A DNA stretch of 64,000 nt from Aplysia californica (Eukaryota; Mollusca; Gastropoda; Aplysiida; Aplysiidae): contig NW_004797539.1 of NCBI RefSeq assembly GCF_000002075.1, positions 478,964-542,963 on the forward strand. Direction: 5' to 3'. Of the stretch, positions 28,601-43,600 are shown in pieces. A program made the translations under genes and the position numbers. Position 1 is the stretch's first letter. Each line of letters starts with the position of its first letter. The notes beneath the pieces were generated by a model. The model was not told the DNA's origin. It worked only from the letters and a program-made list of their open reading frames with translations, and did not search any database.

Positions 28601-31600
28601 GTCAGATTTTGGTTCATACGGAAACCACTGGAATTCCATTCTAGAATGGTCATGAAAATGAACCTACCTCAATGTACCGTGGATGAGTGTTTATGAAGTT
28701 TGTGACTTCGTCTTTGCTCAGATATATCACCACGAGTCCGCTTGACAGAAGCTGCAGCTGAAGGGAGAGAAGTCTTGCCAATTTGATGCATCTTTGAGCT
28801 TTTCTCACACTGTTATCCTGGGAGAAATAAACAGACCACAGTTGTGAATTATACATAGATATCATAGTTGTGACATACAAAATGTATCACGATTCAGAAA
28901 TTAAAAAAATCTATCAGATGTAGAAAACAAAATATATCACAGTCATGAAATACAAAATATATTGCAGTTGTGGAAAGCACACATCACAGCTGTTTGTACC
29001 TACCAGTGGCACCCTCTATTTACCTTCTTTCATATAAAAACATTTTTAATTTGTGGAGAAGAAACAATAGCTGGCAGTAGCAGCAATGTGAAATCTGAAG
29101 ACATTTGAAGATAGGAAAGTACAACAGACAGACACTTTTATGTTCTTTCAATTCAAAGCCCAACATTGTAGTTAAAAAACAACACATCCAGTCTATGTCA
29201 GGCCGTAAAGTCCTCCTTGGTGTAACAATACCTACGTAGCTATCATAAAGGATTTTCAAGCAGCAAAGGTTAGGAGAGCCATTCCCTATGAGAGGACATG
29301 AATTCTCTTTATACTAAAACAAAATCGACGGTACCTGAACATCTCTAAACTGATAATGATAATGGATCACATTGATATAGCGCATTTCCATGGCGTAACA
29401 GCTTGGTATATTTCCGGATAAAAGGAAAAAAATGCACTTATTCAATAATGGTGGCAATAGACAAATAAATACAGTCTCTCTCTCTCTCTCTCACTCACCC
29501 CCCCCCCCCCCCCAAAGCATGTACACATACACATGAAAACAAAATGAGGAACCTGGTTCTCTTAAACACTTGCATTTCAAAAGTGTAAGTGAAGTAACCA
29601 ATATGAGTGTTACCTTCACATAGCTTTCTGCTGCATCTTGAAAATACTGCAAACACTTCTTCAGTAAGTCCTGACACTCTTTTGAATTATCTGAAAATAA
29701 AAGACATATATTCGAATCAGTTTATATGTTAAAAAATACAGACCGTCTGAAAGTGCAGTATTCGTGTTAGTCATAGCGGGTGATGAATATGATAAAAGAA
29801 AGGAAAACATTGTATATTATTCTGAGCATCAAAATTGCACAAAGCGACATTGAATTACAGACACAATCAATTATAACAAAGAACAACCTGTCTTCTGATC
29901 CTCTTTCCCCACCATCTACCTACACTCGCCCCTTATCCAGTGCATCCCTCACACCATCTTACAGACATCCCCCCTCCCCCCCAAAAAAAGACAAATAACC
30001 AAGAAACCTCCCCCCCCCCCAATAAAAATAACAAACAACAAAACAAACAAACAAAAAGAAATTTAAAAATACAAAAAAATTGATTCACAAGAAACTGGTT
30101 TACCAAGAGATTTCTCTTTCAGATGCTTCATTGAGCGATGTCCACAGGCTTCCAGCATATTTGCAATATCCCTGAACATTGAGAACTTGAGGGCTACCAT
30201 TGTGTAAGCCTCATTGTCATCGGGCTGGTACCGCTTCAGGTAGTCCAGAATGGCAACCTTTAGTTTGTCTTCCTGATAGGTATAGAAAGAGGAAGGAAGC
30301 AAAGATGTAAAAGTTATAAACATTACAGCATGAGCTCAATGAATTCGAAACTGTGATAAGAATGCACCAACTATGGGTAATTGTTGAACTATAGACCTTT
30401 TTTTTCTGTAACAGAACAATGTTTCAATCTTTCCTGATGCTTCGGCAAGCATGTTTTATTCCAAAAGAACAACAGTATTTCTCATTATTTCAACAAAAGA
30501 AATATTAATTCTCACAAATTAATGACGACTTAAGAGATGACCATGCTTGTGTCTTCCATAAAAAGAATATAGAGGAAAAATCTAAATACTCTAAAATGTC
30601 AAAGTATATATTTTGAAAGTATACCAATGATTGTAAATAGCAGAACAGACATTTAATTAACTAGAGACATTCACAAATCTTACCCTGTCCATTCCTTTAC
30701 GAAGAAGCAGCTCAAACTGGTGATGCTTTTGGAGAGCATGAAACACATACAACATCTCGCTGTATCTCCCAACACCGGTCAAGAGCCGAATCTGAAGATA
30801 AATCATAGAATTTTTAGTAGATTAAAATTTTTGATCAGATGGAAAAGCCAGAAAATATCCTGAATTATCATCAACAATCTGAAAAAAAACCCATGATGAC
30901 ATAGTCATATCCATAAACAAATTTTTTATATTTTTTTAAATGATGTATGACAAAATACAGATCTATTCATGGTAAAAATTACTGACAATTGAATAGCTAA
31001 AACTTACCTTACCCTAAAGCCTGAACTGTATCTTAGGAGAAATTAAAAATGAAAGGTGGGAAATAAGCAGAGGAGAGAAGATAAAACAAAGGTTACTATC
31101 CACACTAAGAAGGTAACCGGTGCTATTTGTTTTGAGCATTTTGGGTAATGAGAAGTACATCAACACAATAAAGATAATTTAGTGTTGCAGGCAAAATCAA
31201 GAGAAACAGATATAAAAACTGAGGGAAAGAAAAGAAGTAGGTTTACCAATTGCATCCTCTAACCATCCGCATATTGTATGCAATTTCTTACATGTGTCAG
31301 GACTAGAGGGCTATGGTTGTGTTTATACAGCATCCATTATCCCAAACAAACAAACAAGCAACAAAAAGTACCATGAGGGTGAACTCTCCCGCTTCGGCTA
31401 GACAGTCACAGCACACTCTGGCTGCACGAAGGACATGAGAAATCCCCTCCATGTTGGATGAGATCGTGTAGCATTCGTGTGACATAACTATCAGCTCTGT
31501 CTGGATGGTCAGATCTGATCAGGACGATAACAATTCATATTTTGTTTGTAAATGAACTGAATTGCATCAGTAACCAGAAAGCATAAAGTAGTTCCTTTCA

Positions 31601-34578
31601 AGGATTTATTAGGTAGGATTAAAAACTACTCTCAACACCAGAGTTGATTACAGAAAAAATGAAACAGGAGGAAAATTTAGCAAAATTTACACAAAATACA
31701 AAAATAAGTTTGTTATAATATAATGTGAGTTTGTAAGAGCATGTGGGTGTATGTGATACATATGGGTGTCTGTGAGAATGTGTAGATGTGTGTGTGTGTG
31801 TGTGTGCGCGCGTGTATGTGTGTGAGTGTAAACCAACACTTGATGGCAAAATTGTTCAGTTCAGAGAGGTAAGTCCGCAAACGTTAACACAGCACTGAAT
31901 CAGCTAACAGGGGGGTGGGGGTGTGGGGGTGGTATGGTTAGTTTTACGCCACTTGCAACACAAAAAAGCCATAAATGTGCCAAAGATTCGAGATGATACT
32001 ACTAGATAGTAACGTACAAAGAAAAGGAGGAGGAGAGATTAGGTTGATAGATGTTTGATAGAAACGAAGGAGCAAACCACACCAGAGCACCTGCCAACCA
32101 CCCACTGTTGCTTTGACCTCCTTTTTCTACATTCTAAAGCAAAAAAAAAAAGCAAACATTTCTAATGACACGACTCAGAACTCAAATCATAATCCACCTG
32201 TAGCTGATAGCTCATTTTTGTCCGGTGCCAGAGATGCCACAGACTGTAAGATGCGATCTCCAAGCAATGCTGTGTTCTCACACAGTTTCAGAAACTGGGC
32301 GAAAACCTCCATGCCATCCGCCGGGTTGAACATTAGCTCTACTCCTGAGCTTCCCATGTCCAAATCAAAATCTGCAGAACATGAAAAATTTATCATAATC
32401 TTAGATTCTGTTTACTTTTAATCAAGGCATTCGAAAATCTCTGATTACATTCCAAAATTCCATTTACTTAAGAAGAAGCTTTGAAATGTCTAACCTCTAA
32501 AGTACACTTTATTATTCTACTCCAAGATCCCTTTTATTTCAAGTAAAGGCATTGCAATGTCTGATCTCTGATAAGATATCCAAGAGGCTAGAATAATGTA
32601 GACTCATTTCATCTATGTGAGTGTAGACATCAGGAGTATAGACCCATAACAAAGAAAAATGTGTTTAAACTAAAGAAAAAAAAACATTGTTGAATAATGA
32701 TACTATGTAGCTCAACATTTTCCTCAAGTTACACAAAAATCTACTTATTTACTCATCATTACCTGAGTCAGTATGGCCTCTCACAAACATTTTTAGCATA
32801 TCCACAATCGCATCAGCCAAAAACCCTGTCACCTGGAAAAGAAAATGTCAGTCAGTCAAAATTCTGAGACATGAACCATTTAATAAAAAGAAATGACAGT
32901 TAATTAACAAAATGACACTTACTTGAATCCGTTAGAGAATACATTTCAGGGGAATATGAAGAACTGCATGTAGAACTGATATCTACATGGGGAATCATGA
33001 ACTTTAAAGGGTAAAATAGACAGCTGTTAAGTTCTTCCAAGAGTTTTGAGACATTACCTCATCGTCAGACAAGCCACTGGTGACGAGAAAATCTCGAGCC
33101 AAAACAAACTTGTTGGGATGATCAGCTCTCAGCAGCTGTTGGAGAGACTCGAATTCAGGGGCCATCACAATGTCTCCATAATTCACACCAAGAATCTGCA
33201 AAGATCAGAAGTGATTTTGTCACAATACTCTTCATAGAAGCAATAACTTCATTTCGTCATGTCAGTTATCAATTAAGAAAGGAGGTCTAGGCCTAGGCAT
33301 AAGACAGTGTAAAGAAAAGACAGAAAAGCTTTCATGTAGAGACTATACACAGAAGTAGGTGCCCCCATTCCCTTTCTGCTGGTGTGCAGTGAGTCTATTT
33401 GTTACTTGCCTTCTCAGTTACTTCATTAATCCTCTGCTCTTCACGCAATGATGTCCATAAGGTATCCTCGGGCCGGGAGAACATTATTTGGTCCTATCAT
33501 TTACCAATTTCATGAGCGAGTTGTATTCTGTTCTTTCCCCATTTCTGGCCAAATACAACCCAACAAGATCCAAACCCAATCAAATCCATCTTAACATACA
33601 CTCACAGAAGGAGCTTCAAAGTCCAGACAAAATTATAGTTCTTGAGGAAAAAAAAAGGTCCATATTTATTCCCATAATCTAGAGTACCACTGTATACAAA
33701 AACTACATTATCATTGTCAAACTAATCCCACTTGCAGAGAACATCAGCTTGGTTCACTGTTTATTAGTAAATGGTTGCCCACTAGAACAAATGCAGTACC
33801 CTTTTAAGACCATGATCATTCAAAAGTCAACAAAGTTTTCACTTTCACAGGGTTAGGATAAACAATTGTTAACCCATAATTGACGAAATGTGCTTTAATA
33901 GTGAAACCAAATATAACATATTATATGAATCCTACCTCAGCGATCTTGAAGCAAGTGATAATGTGGAGACACACTTGACTGCCTTTCATGCAATGAGAGA
34001 GCAATTTTTCCAGAGCTGAGCTGATTTCATTTGAATCTTGTAGGCCAGAATCATCCAAACTGTCAATTCCACTTGAAACTGAAAAAAATAAGATAAAAAG
34101 AGTGACTACAAAAAAGAAAAGAAAAAGAAAAAGGAATTCATGTAAGTCAAATGGTTAAAAGTCACCAACAAAAGATTCAATTAAGAATTTTTTTTAATGA
34201 ATTGATAAATTCTTTACTATATTATGGAATGAGAGAAAAATGAAGTAAATAATAAACAGCTGTAGACTCATAAACTCAAGTGGAAGTTTGGTTTTTGACA
34301 CACAATTGATAAGCACATGAACTATTGTAAGTAGGATTGTGTAGCTCCATCTTTGAGTTTGCTCTTTTCTTATTAAAGCACACTTTCATAACTTTCACAT
34401 AATTGGGGAAATACTCATGTTATGCTGTGCAAAAGCAACACACTGAAAAATTCAGGTAAAAAACAAAAAAGACCTACAGTAGCACACTCCTTGAGAGTAT
34501 GCTTGTGTGTGTCAGGGTATGATTCAGTGAGGGTGTGCATGGAAAGTAACCAAAGTGACACCAATGTGTTCTCAAAGC

Positions 34579-34669
<91 letters not shown>

Positions 34670-37600
34670 TGTAAGAGTGTAAGTGTGCAAGTGTGTTTGA
34701 GTATATGAGAATGAGCGTGATTGGCAAACTGAACAACTGTGACACCTATACAATGCATGTGTGCAAGTCAGCTAGCATTTGGGCATGTGTATCTGTGTAA
34801 GTGCATGCGTGTTTGAGTGTGTGAGGGTTTGTGATAAACAAAGGAAAAAGAATGTGACACTGAAATATTCTCACCACTGAAAGAGCTGGATAAACTGAAG
34901 GAAGAAGAACGTCTTTTGATCCTTCCTATTGCTGTCTTTGAGATAAGACGTCTCATTGCTGGCTCAATGCCATCCAAGCCAATCTGTCTGCTTGCTAAAG
35001 CACTGCACGTCTGTCAAACAAAGAAAATAAAATGTAAACCCACATCACCCAAAAAGAACATCAGGATTTTTTTTCTTGAAATATTCTCTGTGTGTCCTAA
35101 TGAATAATTGGAGAATATTCAAGTCCTCTAAAAAATTTGTCTGAAATAATCTGTCACATAACTGTACAGTCAACATGGTTAATGGTTTAACATTAGCTAT
35201 ATTGGCATCTCCATACAGAGAAGAAGGAGGAGGTGGAGGGCAAAAGAAACAAGCGTGAGGTAGAGCAGAGGGTAAAACAAACAAATGTAAGGTATAGCTG
35301 AGGGTAAAAGAAGCAATGTAAGGTATAGTTGAGGGTAAAAGAAGCAATGTAAGGTATAGCTGAGGGTGAAAGAAACAAGTGCTGAAGGTAAAAGAAACAA
35401 GCGTAAGGTATAGCTGAGGGTAAAAGAAACAAGCATACGGGATAGCTGAGAGAAAAGAAATAAGTGCAAAGTACAGATGAGGGTAAAAGAAGCAATGTAA
35501 GGTACAGCTGACAGTAAATGAAACGAAGATAAGGTACAGTACAATCAATTGCAGAGAAATTCACACTGAATATATTACCTGAATTATGGCTAAGTCCTGG
35601 TTGTAATGGCCAAACACAGCAGCCACTTGGCTGCATTCACCGATGAGTCCACAATCTAGGTGAGACCCCATGAGAGAATCGAGCACTTCAAGCTCCTGTT
35701 GAGAAACATTCAGTCCTTTGATTATTACATAATATTTTCAGTGTACGAGAGAGCATTTACCCATATTTGATAATTTAAAAGTGATTTTTACAAAAAGGAA
35801 AAGTTGCTAAGACAGCATTAACAAGAACAACAATGAAAGCAGTAAAACAAGCTCCTGTTTTACAGCAAGTAAATAAAATAACAAAGCCCTCTTACTTTCG
35901 CATCTACCTCATAGAGTCTTATGGGCTGAAGGCAAAGAAACTGTTGAACTCATTTGCTCTCTGTATAAGGGCTGAACTATTGAGCATTATTGAAATTTTA
36001 GGCCATTCCCAAAGGAAGGACATTTCTCGTTCTAAAGCACAGAAGAATTGTAAATGGGCGGATCCAACAATGTCATGCTCATAACTGCGCCTAAACTAAA
36101 ACAGGGAACTGCTGCTTTTTCTTTCCTAATCCTTACTATCGTCATTTTCCTCTACTCCTTTTGTATGTTTGTCACACTCTTGAGAACCGCTATTTCCGGG
36201 ACGCCTTGATAGTCGAAGCAGACTTTGTGCTGTTGAAGCTAGAGAGGTGAGCAGAGTAAATCTTATTCCCTGTAAAGACTTCTCTGTAGACATCCACCCC
36301 TTGGCGCTCATATGAACTTATGCAGTTGCGAGCGCCGTAAATCTCTACTAAAACAATGACATGCCTTTTACATTTTTTGGTAAAGATCTACTTTGGAGCT
36401 GCATTGGGCCATTTATCAATTATCGTTTTCTTGCAGAGGAAGGACAAGGCTACAAGGTGTAGGCAGATGCCCAGGGCGAAATTTGAATACAAGTTGTAAA
36501 AGAAACACAGGACAGACATCTTTGAAGAAAAATTGCAAATAGCTTATGCTTATTTGGAAGTTAGAATGTAAGAGAGAGAACCTTCTTTTTTTTCCAGTAA
36601 ATAGAATTTGTTATAAAATAGCTGATACATAAAGTACCAAAGTTTTATCATTGTGACATATTCCCTCTACCATCACCTGAGTAGTCAAATCCTCCTGAGA
36701 GTCAGAGAGCTCGTGAGGAACTGTCAACCCTCGCAACAGCTCAGACTTCAAATCCTTCTTTGATGCTGTGTTCAGGGGGACATCATCGAATATCAAGTCC
36801 AGAGAATCCACTTCAGTCACAGACACCTATTTGGGTAAATACACGGAATCCATCAAAGCTATAGATCTACTTATCCCTCATATAAATAACAAATCTTTTC
36901 AAAGGAGAAAAAAATGAGGAATTATAATATCTTTTAAAGGTATACTAGTTTCATTAACGGAAAATTTAAAAAAGCCATTTCTTAAAATAAAAATTTATTC
37001 TATCTATTAGAAAAATTTCAAAGCCAGGCAAGGCCGATCTGAGTTATGAGAGCACATCTTTTACTCCACTCCTCGTTTTTTTAGAGTACTTGGTAAAAAC
37101 ATCACATACAAAGTACTAAAAAATGAATAAAAAGTTTAACTGCAACCAAAAAATGCTTTAAAATTCAAAGAAACTCCTGCAAACTCATGAATATTGAAAT
37201 CATTTAAATGTTTAACTGCACAAATAATCAAAGAAAAAAATAATCTCAACTACTTATTACTACATACATTAAATAATCAACTGTGATTGCTTTTTTTTCA
37301 GGAACTAAAAGCATAAAATCTGCAGACATAAAAGCTAATGAAGAGCTTGATAAAAAAAACTTGTTAAGTCACTTTTTAAAAGGAGTTTTGAGAAATTTTG
37401 TGAATTTCAAGTGTTTAGGAGCATACTGCTATTTACTACAACAGGAAGAAATAGTTCAGGTATATTTCAGTTCATACCCTTTGAAAGCTATTGATATGAA
37501 TATGTTATATAGACACTTACAATTTTTCCATTCAATTCTACAAATATATTCATAATATTGTGCTTATTACCATTGCTGCGATGCGATGTCTCCATATTCT

Positions 37601-40600
37601 TCGAAAAACGTTCTCTCTCTCTGCGACAACCTCCGACTCACTGTACCCATCCAGCAAGGCATGCCAGTGCTGACACACTATTGCTTTCTCATGTTCCACT
37701 GATGTGTTACGCAGCTCATCCTAGTGAAACAAATGTTTTTAAGAGGCTTACAGTTGTTGAAGTCCAAAAAATCCCTTTTAAGTTTTAACACTATAAGCGT
37801 GTTCCTTCATTATCTACAAAAGCATACCTGCCAACATTGCCTGGGCCAAAATCTGTAGTTGGACGCACATTTTTGTCCCAAAATCTGTAGTTGACCTAAA
37901 AAATCTGTAGTAGGCTATATTACCTCTTGTCGCATACTTAATTTGGGACCCTTATTAATATTTTATTTTGACCCACATCAAATATGCATGATTGTGTTTG
38001 CGACTTCAAACAAATGTAGAAAATGACAAAGAAAAAATGACAAATATGAAAACTACCAGAGGCATTTACCCTATTAGTAGTTGGTGCAGTTCCTGTCCTA
38101 TTCATACCTGCACGAACACACACACAAATGAAACCAAAAAACCACAACCCCCCCAAAAAAAAACCCAAAAAACCCCCCAAAAAACAAAAACAAAAGCAAA
38201 GATGAAGAAAAGGTGGGCCTTGGATGACTTAGCTAGCCTTGACCTTTTGACCTTTTGTCTTTGCAGAGTTTGCAAGGAAAGAGTATGACGGATCCCGAGT
38301 CCACACAAGGCCTGCACCAACACGCGTTTTGCAGAGAGTTTTCTAGATCTAGAGGTTATCAAAAATTTAGAATACTAAAATTAGCTTCAAAGTTCAGTTT
38401 TTGTCCCCTGGCCTGGTGTTGCCTTCACTGCCCCCCCCCCTCCCCCGAGTGTATCTTTAAAAAAAATAATCCTCCCCCCATTCCGGAGTCCTATACTACG
38501 CAGCGCTCAGACTTTAAATGAACTTTGGTGACCCCCACAAGTGCCGGTGCTCACAATGTGATGGAACGCGCAAGTTCATTGACCGGTCACAATGGCGAAC
38601 CCGACAAGACGCTTGTATTACTAAAACTTTCTTTTCTTTTCTTTTTTTTTTCACAAGTGACAGCACAGGAAAAATATTGATTTATTTTCAAGGCGACACA
38701 GCGTTTGCCATGCACAGCCTGCATGCTGTTACAACTAATGTTGCGTTATCAAACTACTACCAGCAAATTTCTGGGTGGTAACGAAAGTGAAAGTATATCT
38801 TGATTATCCCGATCAAACATCGGTATCACACCCGCTTGCCACCATCGCCGCCTGTCTGCATGAAGAAACATACTCTCGAGGGAGCCGAATGAATTACAAT
38901 CGCGACCGGCAAAAATGAACTTTCGGGCGTTATCGGATTTGGTTTTCAAATATTTGATAACTTTCTCAAATTCCCGGAGCCTGGCAGTCACCCTGCTGAA
39001 TCCCGAAGTCGGTGGCTCATCTCAAAATCGGTGGATCGGTAGTTTGACCCAAAAGTCGGTGATCTACCGATTTTTTCTGTAGGGTTGGCAGGTATGCAAA
39101 AGACATAACTTAAACCAAAAGAATGGATCTTTAAACCAAAAGAATTGGTCCTGATTTGAGAATTAAAAACTGGTGTTACAGCGCATGTAAAAAAAACAGG
39201 CAAACCAAGGTAACAATTTGTTTCTTATCACACACAATATACACACACATAGAGCGCGATATAAAACATCTGTATTTCCCTTACATCATGTACATAGTCA
39301 TAGAACACTTACATCTTATTAGTCTTACTTGGAGGGGAGGGGGTGGGGGGCTGAGAGGTATGTGATTATGACTTTGGGCCATCTGCAGTTACAATCTATG
39401 TTTGTTTCCATCATGAACAACATAAAGCATCCACAATGACAGTGGACCCCCCCCCCCCCGCATTAATGATTAGCTCATCACAATCATCATTATCTCACCA
39501 TCTCAATGTGTAAACATACCTTAAAGAAAGAGGAGCAGGAGGCTGGAGAACACTTGGCTTCTGACAACAGTCTCTGACACTTGTCCCAGTAGTTCACTCT
39601 CACATACCTGGCCATCCACAGTCCACAGCTCACCAACTTCTGTTTTTCTTCTTTTAACTGAAGAGGTCAAATACAAGAGTAAAGAAAGTTTTCCTCCCAC
39701 AAAACATTAACTAAGGAGTTACAGTAATTAATAATTGCAAATTCATCCCACAAAACATTGACTGAAGAGAGCTAATACTGCAAAACTACAAATGTGCTCT
39801 ATAAAACATTAACCGAAGAGCGATTTTAATATAATGTAGCTAATTGATCACACAAGACATTGACCTAAAGACTAGCAATAACACATCACAGATTTATTCC
39901 ACAAAATATTGATTTCCCTTTCTCATAACATTCCATTAAATAAAATATGTTTGACACACTTCACTGCCATGTAAAGAATCACAGAAATCGAGGTACAGAA
40001 AAGTGGGAAGACATGGAAAAACATCAAGAGGCTAGCCCAGGATAGAGAAAAGTGGAAGGTGTTTGTCTGTGGCCTATACCCTGGTGCAGGGTGAGAAAGG
40101 CAATGATGACTGCCATGTAATTTTTAATGTATTCTTTTAAAGGATAAAGTAGAGTTCTAAAGAGAACTATATAACATTTATTCTTACACATAAAAAGAAG
40201 TGTGTTGTGATATTCGATAATCTTCCTATCTGTTTACAGGAATCCAACATTCAAATAAACAACAGCTGTCTGTTGGTCAAAAAGTACACAATCTTTACTT
40301 TACGACTTTATGAAACATCAAATTTCCAATGCAGCACATATATAGTGAACAAAATGGAAGGGGAAGGCAATAAAAAAATATATAAAAGGAGAAGAAGGAA
40401 TGGAAAAGAAACCTTCCAGGCAAACTATGTAACAGGAAACATGGTAAAAATAAGTTCCATGCAATCAGCAGCATGGTATTGAAAAAACTTCCCATTATGA
40501 TAGAAAAAGTTCTTTGTTTCTTTTCCCCCGTCAATTGTAGTCCAGTATAAGGAAAAAAAATTGATGCAGTTTTTCCATAAAGTTGTGTTTTTAACCCTAA

Positions 40601-43600
40601 TTCAATCTCTTACCTGACAAATGGCTATTCGTTCCCAGCTCATGCCAATAATTTGAGCCAAATCCTGAGCCTCTGTGCACTTGCTGCAGCCAATCAAAAA
40701 ATCTATGGCGACGTTGCACTGGTCTTTGAATTCCTCCGAGCCCTTTCCAGAGGAAAGCAGCACAGAGAGGTTGACGCCTACCACTAGATGTGACTGAAGG
40801 ATGGTCACAACCTTGTGTAGCATGGTGAAATCCATCACTACAACATGGATGGGGATAAACACACACAAAAAAGAACTATTTAGTTGAAACGAAGGGAAGC
40901 AGATCGACACTAAAATGGTCATTTTGTGAAGGGAAAAGGCAAGAAAGACAGAGATAAACAACAGAGGGAACAAAAAGAAGTAGGGCCTACCAGCAGCATC
41001 TTTCAACCATCTAAAACGAAACACAATGGAATTCATTTAACCAATACATGTACTGCAGAAACAGAACCAGCCGTTTTGAACTCAGACCACATTTATATTG
41101 ATACTACAGAAACAAATCCATTCCCTTTTTTTAACTTAAATCATATTTATATTGATAATAATGCAGAAGCAACACCAATCCCTTTTTAATACGACAGCTT
41201 TGGCTTTAATTTCACTGACAAAATCTAATTTTAAAGAATGGTCACATTAATCATGTGTCACCAAAAACTTGGTTGTTACAGTAGTGACATTATGAGATGT
41301 GCATTCGGTGCACAGAAGTGTAAAAGGTGTTGCATAGCGCAAGCTCAGGTGGTGCTCAGGTCCATGGAATTAAAAAATATTAATAAACAGAACAGAAGAA
41401 TCAAAGAACAAACAAAAGAATGAAAAGAGAATGAAACAAAAAAAAGTATCTTTAAAAAATATCGAACACTAATCCACTGACAGGTGCTGCAATGCAGTGA
41501 AATCACAATGTAAACTTAAAGATAAGAGGCAATACTGCTTTTTTATTTTTTATTTTAAAAAACCTAGTATCATAACAAAATCATGTTTTGTTGCCAATTG
41601 GAAAAAAAAATCATGTTATTACTACTGTTCGTATTGTTCAATCTCAATGATGTATATCAACTGAATAGTGAGATTATGATACCAAGAAAGGTGTGAACAT
41701 TTTCACTAAAACCCAAAACTTGAATTGATTTAAATTTGCAAATACAGAGTATTTATTAAAAAAGACCAATATATTGATATCATATCTCACCATCAAAGCT
41801 GAACACCAAACTCATGTTCTGCTTGTCAAGAATCTCCAGCAAATGCCGAGCATGGTAGAGGCTAGCAATGTTCCCCAGCTCATATACCAGGATTTGGTAG
41901 ACCAGCTTCTCAAACCAAGCCCTGTCCCCGATAGTCTCCACATCTGATGGTTGTTTCTCCAATCCCTGTTGACTCTCGCACTGGGAAAGTAAAAAGAGCT
42001 TATAAGTCAAAATATTTCGCAAAAGGATGTATTAAAAGTTTAGACTTAGGTGATTCAAATTTTAGATTTTAAGATAACCTTTTTGCTGAGACTTTCAAAA
42101 TCACCCTTTCATAATTTGAGGCCTTTTATATATTTTTTATGAGGCTTTTAATACAACCTTCTTGTAACATAAAGCGTTTGATAATATCTCTTTTATGATT
42201 TGGGATTTTTAAAACAATCTTTTTCTGATTAGTGGCTGTTAATACAACTTTTGTTGCGATATGAGACTACAACCGTTTTGTTGAGCTTTTTAATACAACC
42301 TCTTAATGATTTGAGGCTTTTATGATTTGTGACTTTTACTACAACCTTTTTATGTTTCAAGGCTTTTTATAAAATCTTGTTGTTGATGTTTTTAATCAAA
42401 CTTTATTTTGTGATCTGAAACTTTTAATGTAACTTTTTAGGTCATTTTCTCAAGTTATCCAGCCTCTTGCAGCTTCAACAGCTCAAGTCCACATAAGAAC
42501 ATCAATTTATCATTGTAAGCAAATAATACCACATAAAAATAATACTTCAGATTTAAAATGAATGAGGAAGATGTACAGATACTTCATACCTCCATCCACA
42601 AGATTTAAATAATTTAGGAGGCAGGCTGCTTCAACTCTGCCCGTTAGGGCCAACTCAGGATGAGTGGGACACAATATCACAACAGGCAGATAGAAATACT
42701 CAATAAAAAAATCTCCCCACATTGGAATCAACCTCATGTCTTCTGCATGTAACAGCAAAGCATCTAAAAGCTAAACCACAGATGCCAATGTGGGCAGGGG
42801 TAGGGATGTGAATATCCAATATATTTTTTAATCTATAAAAACTGTACTGTTGTTATATAGAGCTGTATTTATTATATCTTCTGTAACTTTAAAGTTTTTT
42901 CATACATTATACAAAGTAATATCAGTTCTACGCAAAAGATTTTACTTTGAAGACAGTGCGTAAATATAATAAACTGAGAAACATGAAAGAAAAACTTACT
43001 GCAACCATGGCCTCTTTGAACTGATCAATATACGTTTTACAAGACGCATACTTTCCCCTTTGCACACACTCAGCCACAAAATGAAGAAAAGGTAAGACAG
43101 GTGACATCTGAAATTAAAAATATAAATGAATAAAAATAGGTTAGAAATTATCTACAGTTGAATGTTGAATAAACTTTATAAAAATCGTATTGGGATATGA
43201 TCACATTGAAAGACAATTTGCTCAAATTTTCTTTTTAGTTTTATGTTTATAGAAATAAGACCTGCATGTGAGCCTCAACTAGATTGTCTGAAAATTTTGC
43301 GCACCCCCCCCCCATAAAAGCTTTTGTGGGTGTCATAAGGAAGGACTTCCGAGTAACGAGCGACCACCCCAACAAACACAATAAAGAAGAGACCTAACTC
43401 TACCCCTAGGCCTACCCCTAAAAAGAACCTGGAACGGGCCTCATGTAAAAAGGCCAGCACAAGTCCAAAATTAAAAAATTAAAAAACCACACTCCAAAAC
43501 AAACAAGGAGCATCCTACATCTAAATTGCTATAATAATAGGGTTTGATACAATAACACAATAGAATTGGAATATATGAATCCTCCATATAGATCTAGTAA

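Noticed and set aside
34415-34758. Long Thr-His and Cys-Val open frames
   Set aside because: Produced by the GT microsatellite read in different frames; the same applies at 11627-11908 and 18116-18395.
35045-35636. Three overlapping 115-167-codon minus-strand frames rich in Leu, Ser, Phe and Tyr
   Set aside because: All three are translations of the 31-bp minisatellite, flanked by parts of real SPG11 exons.
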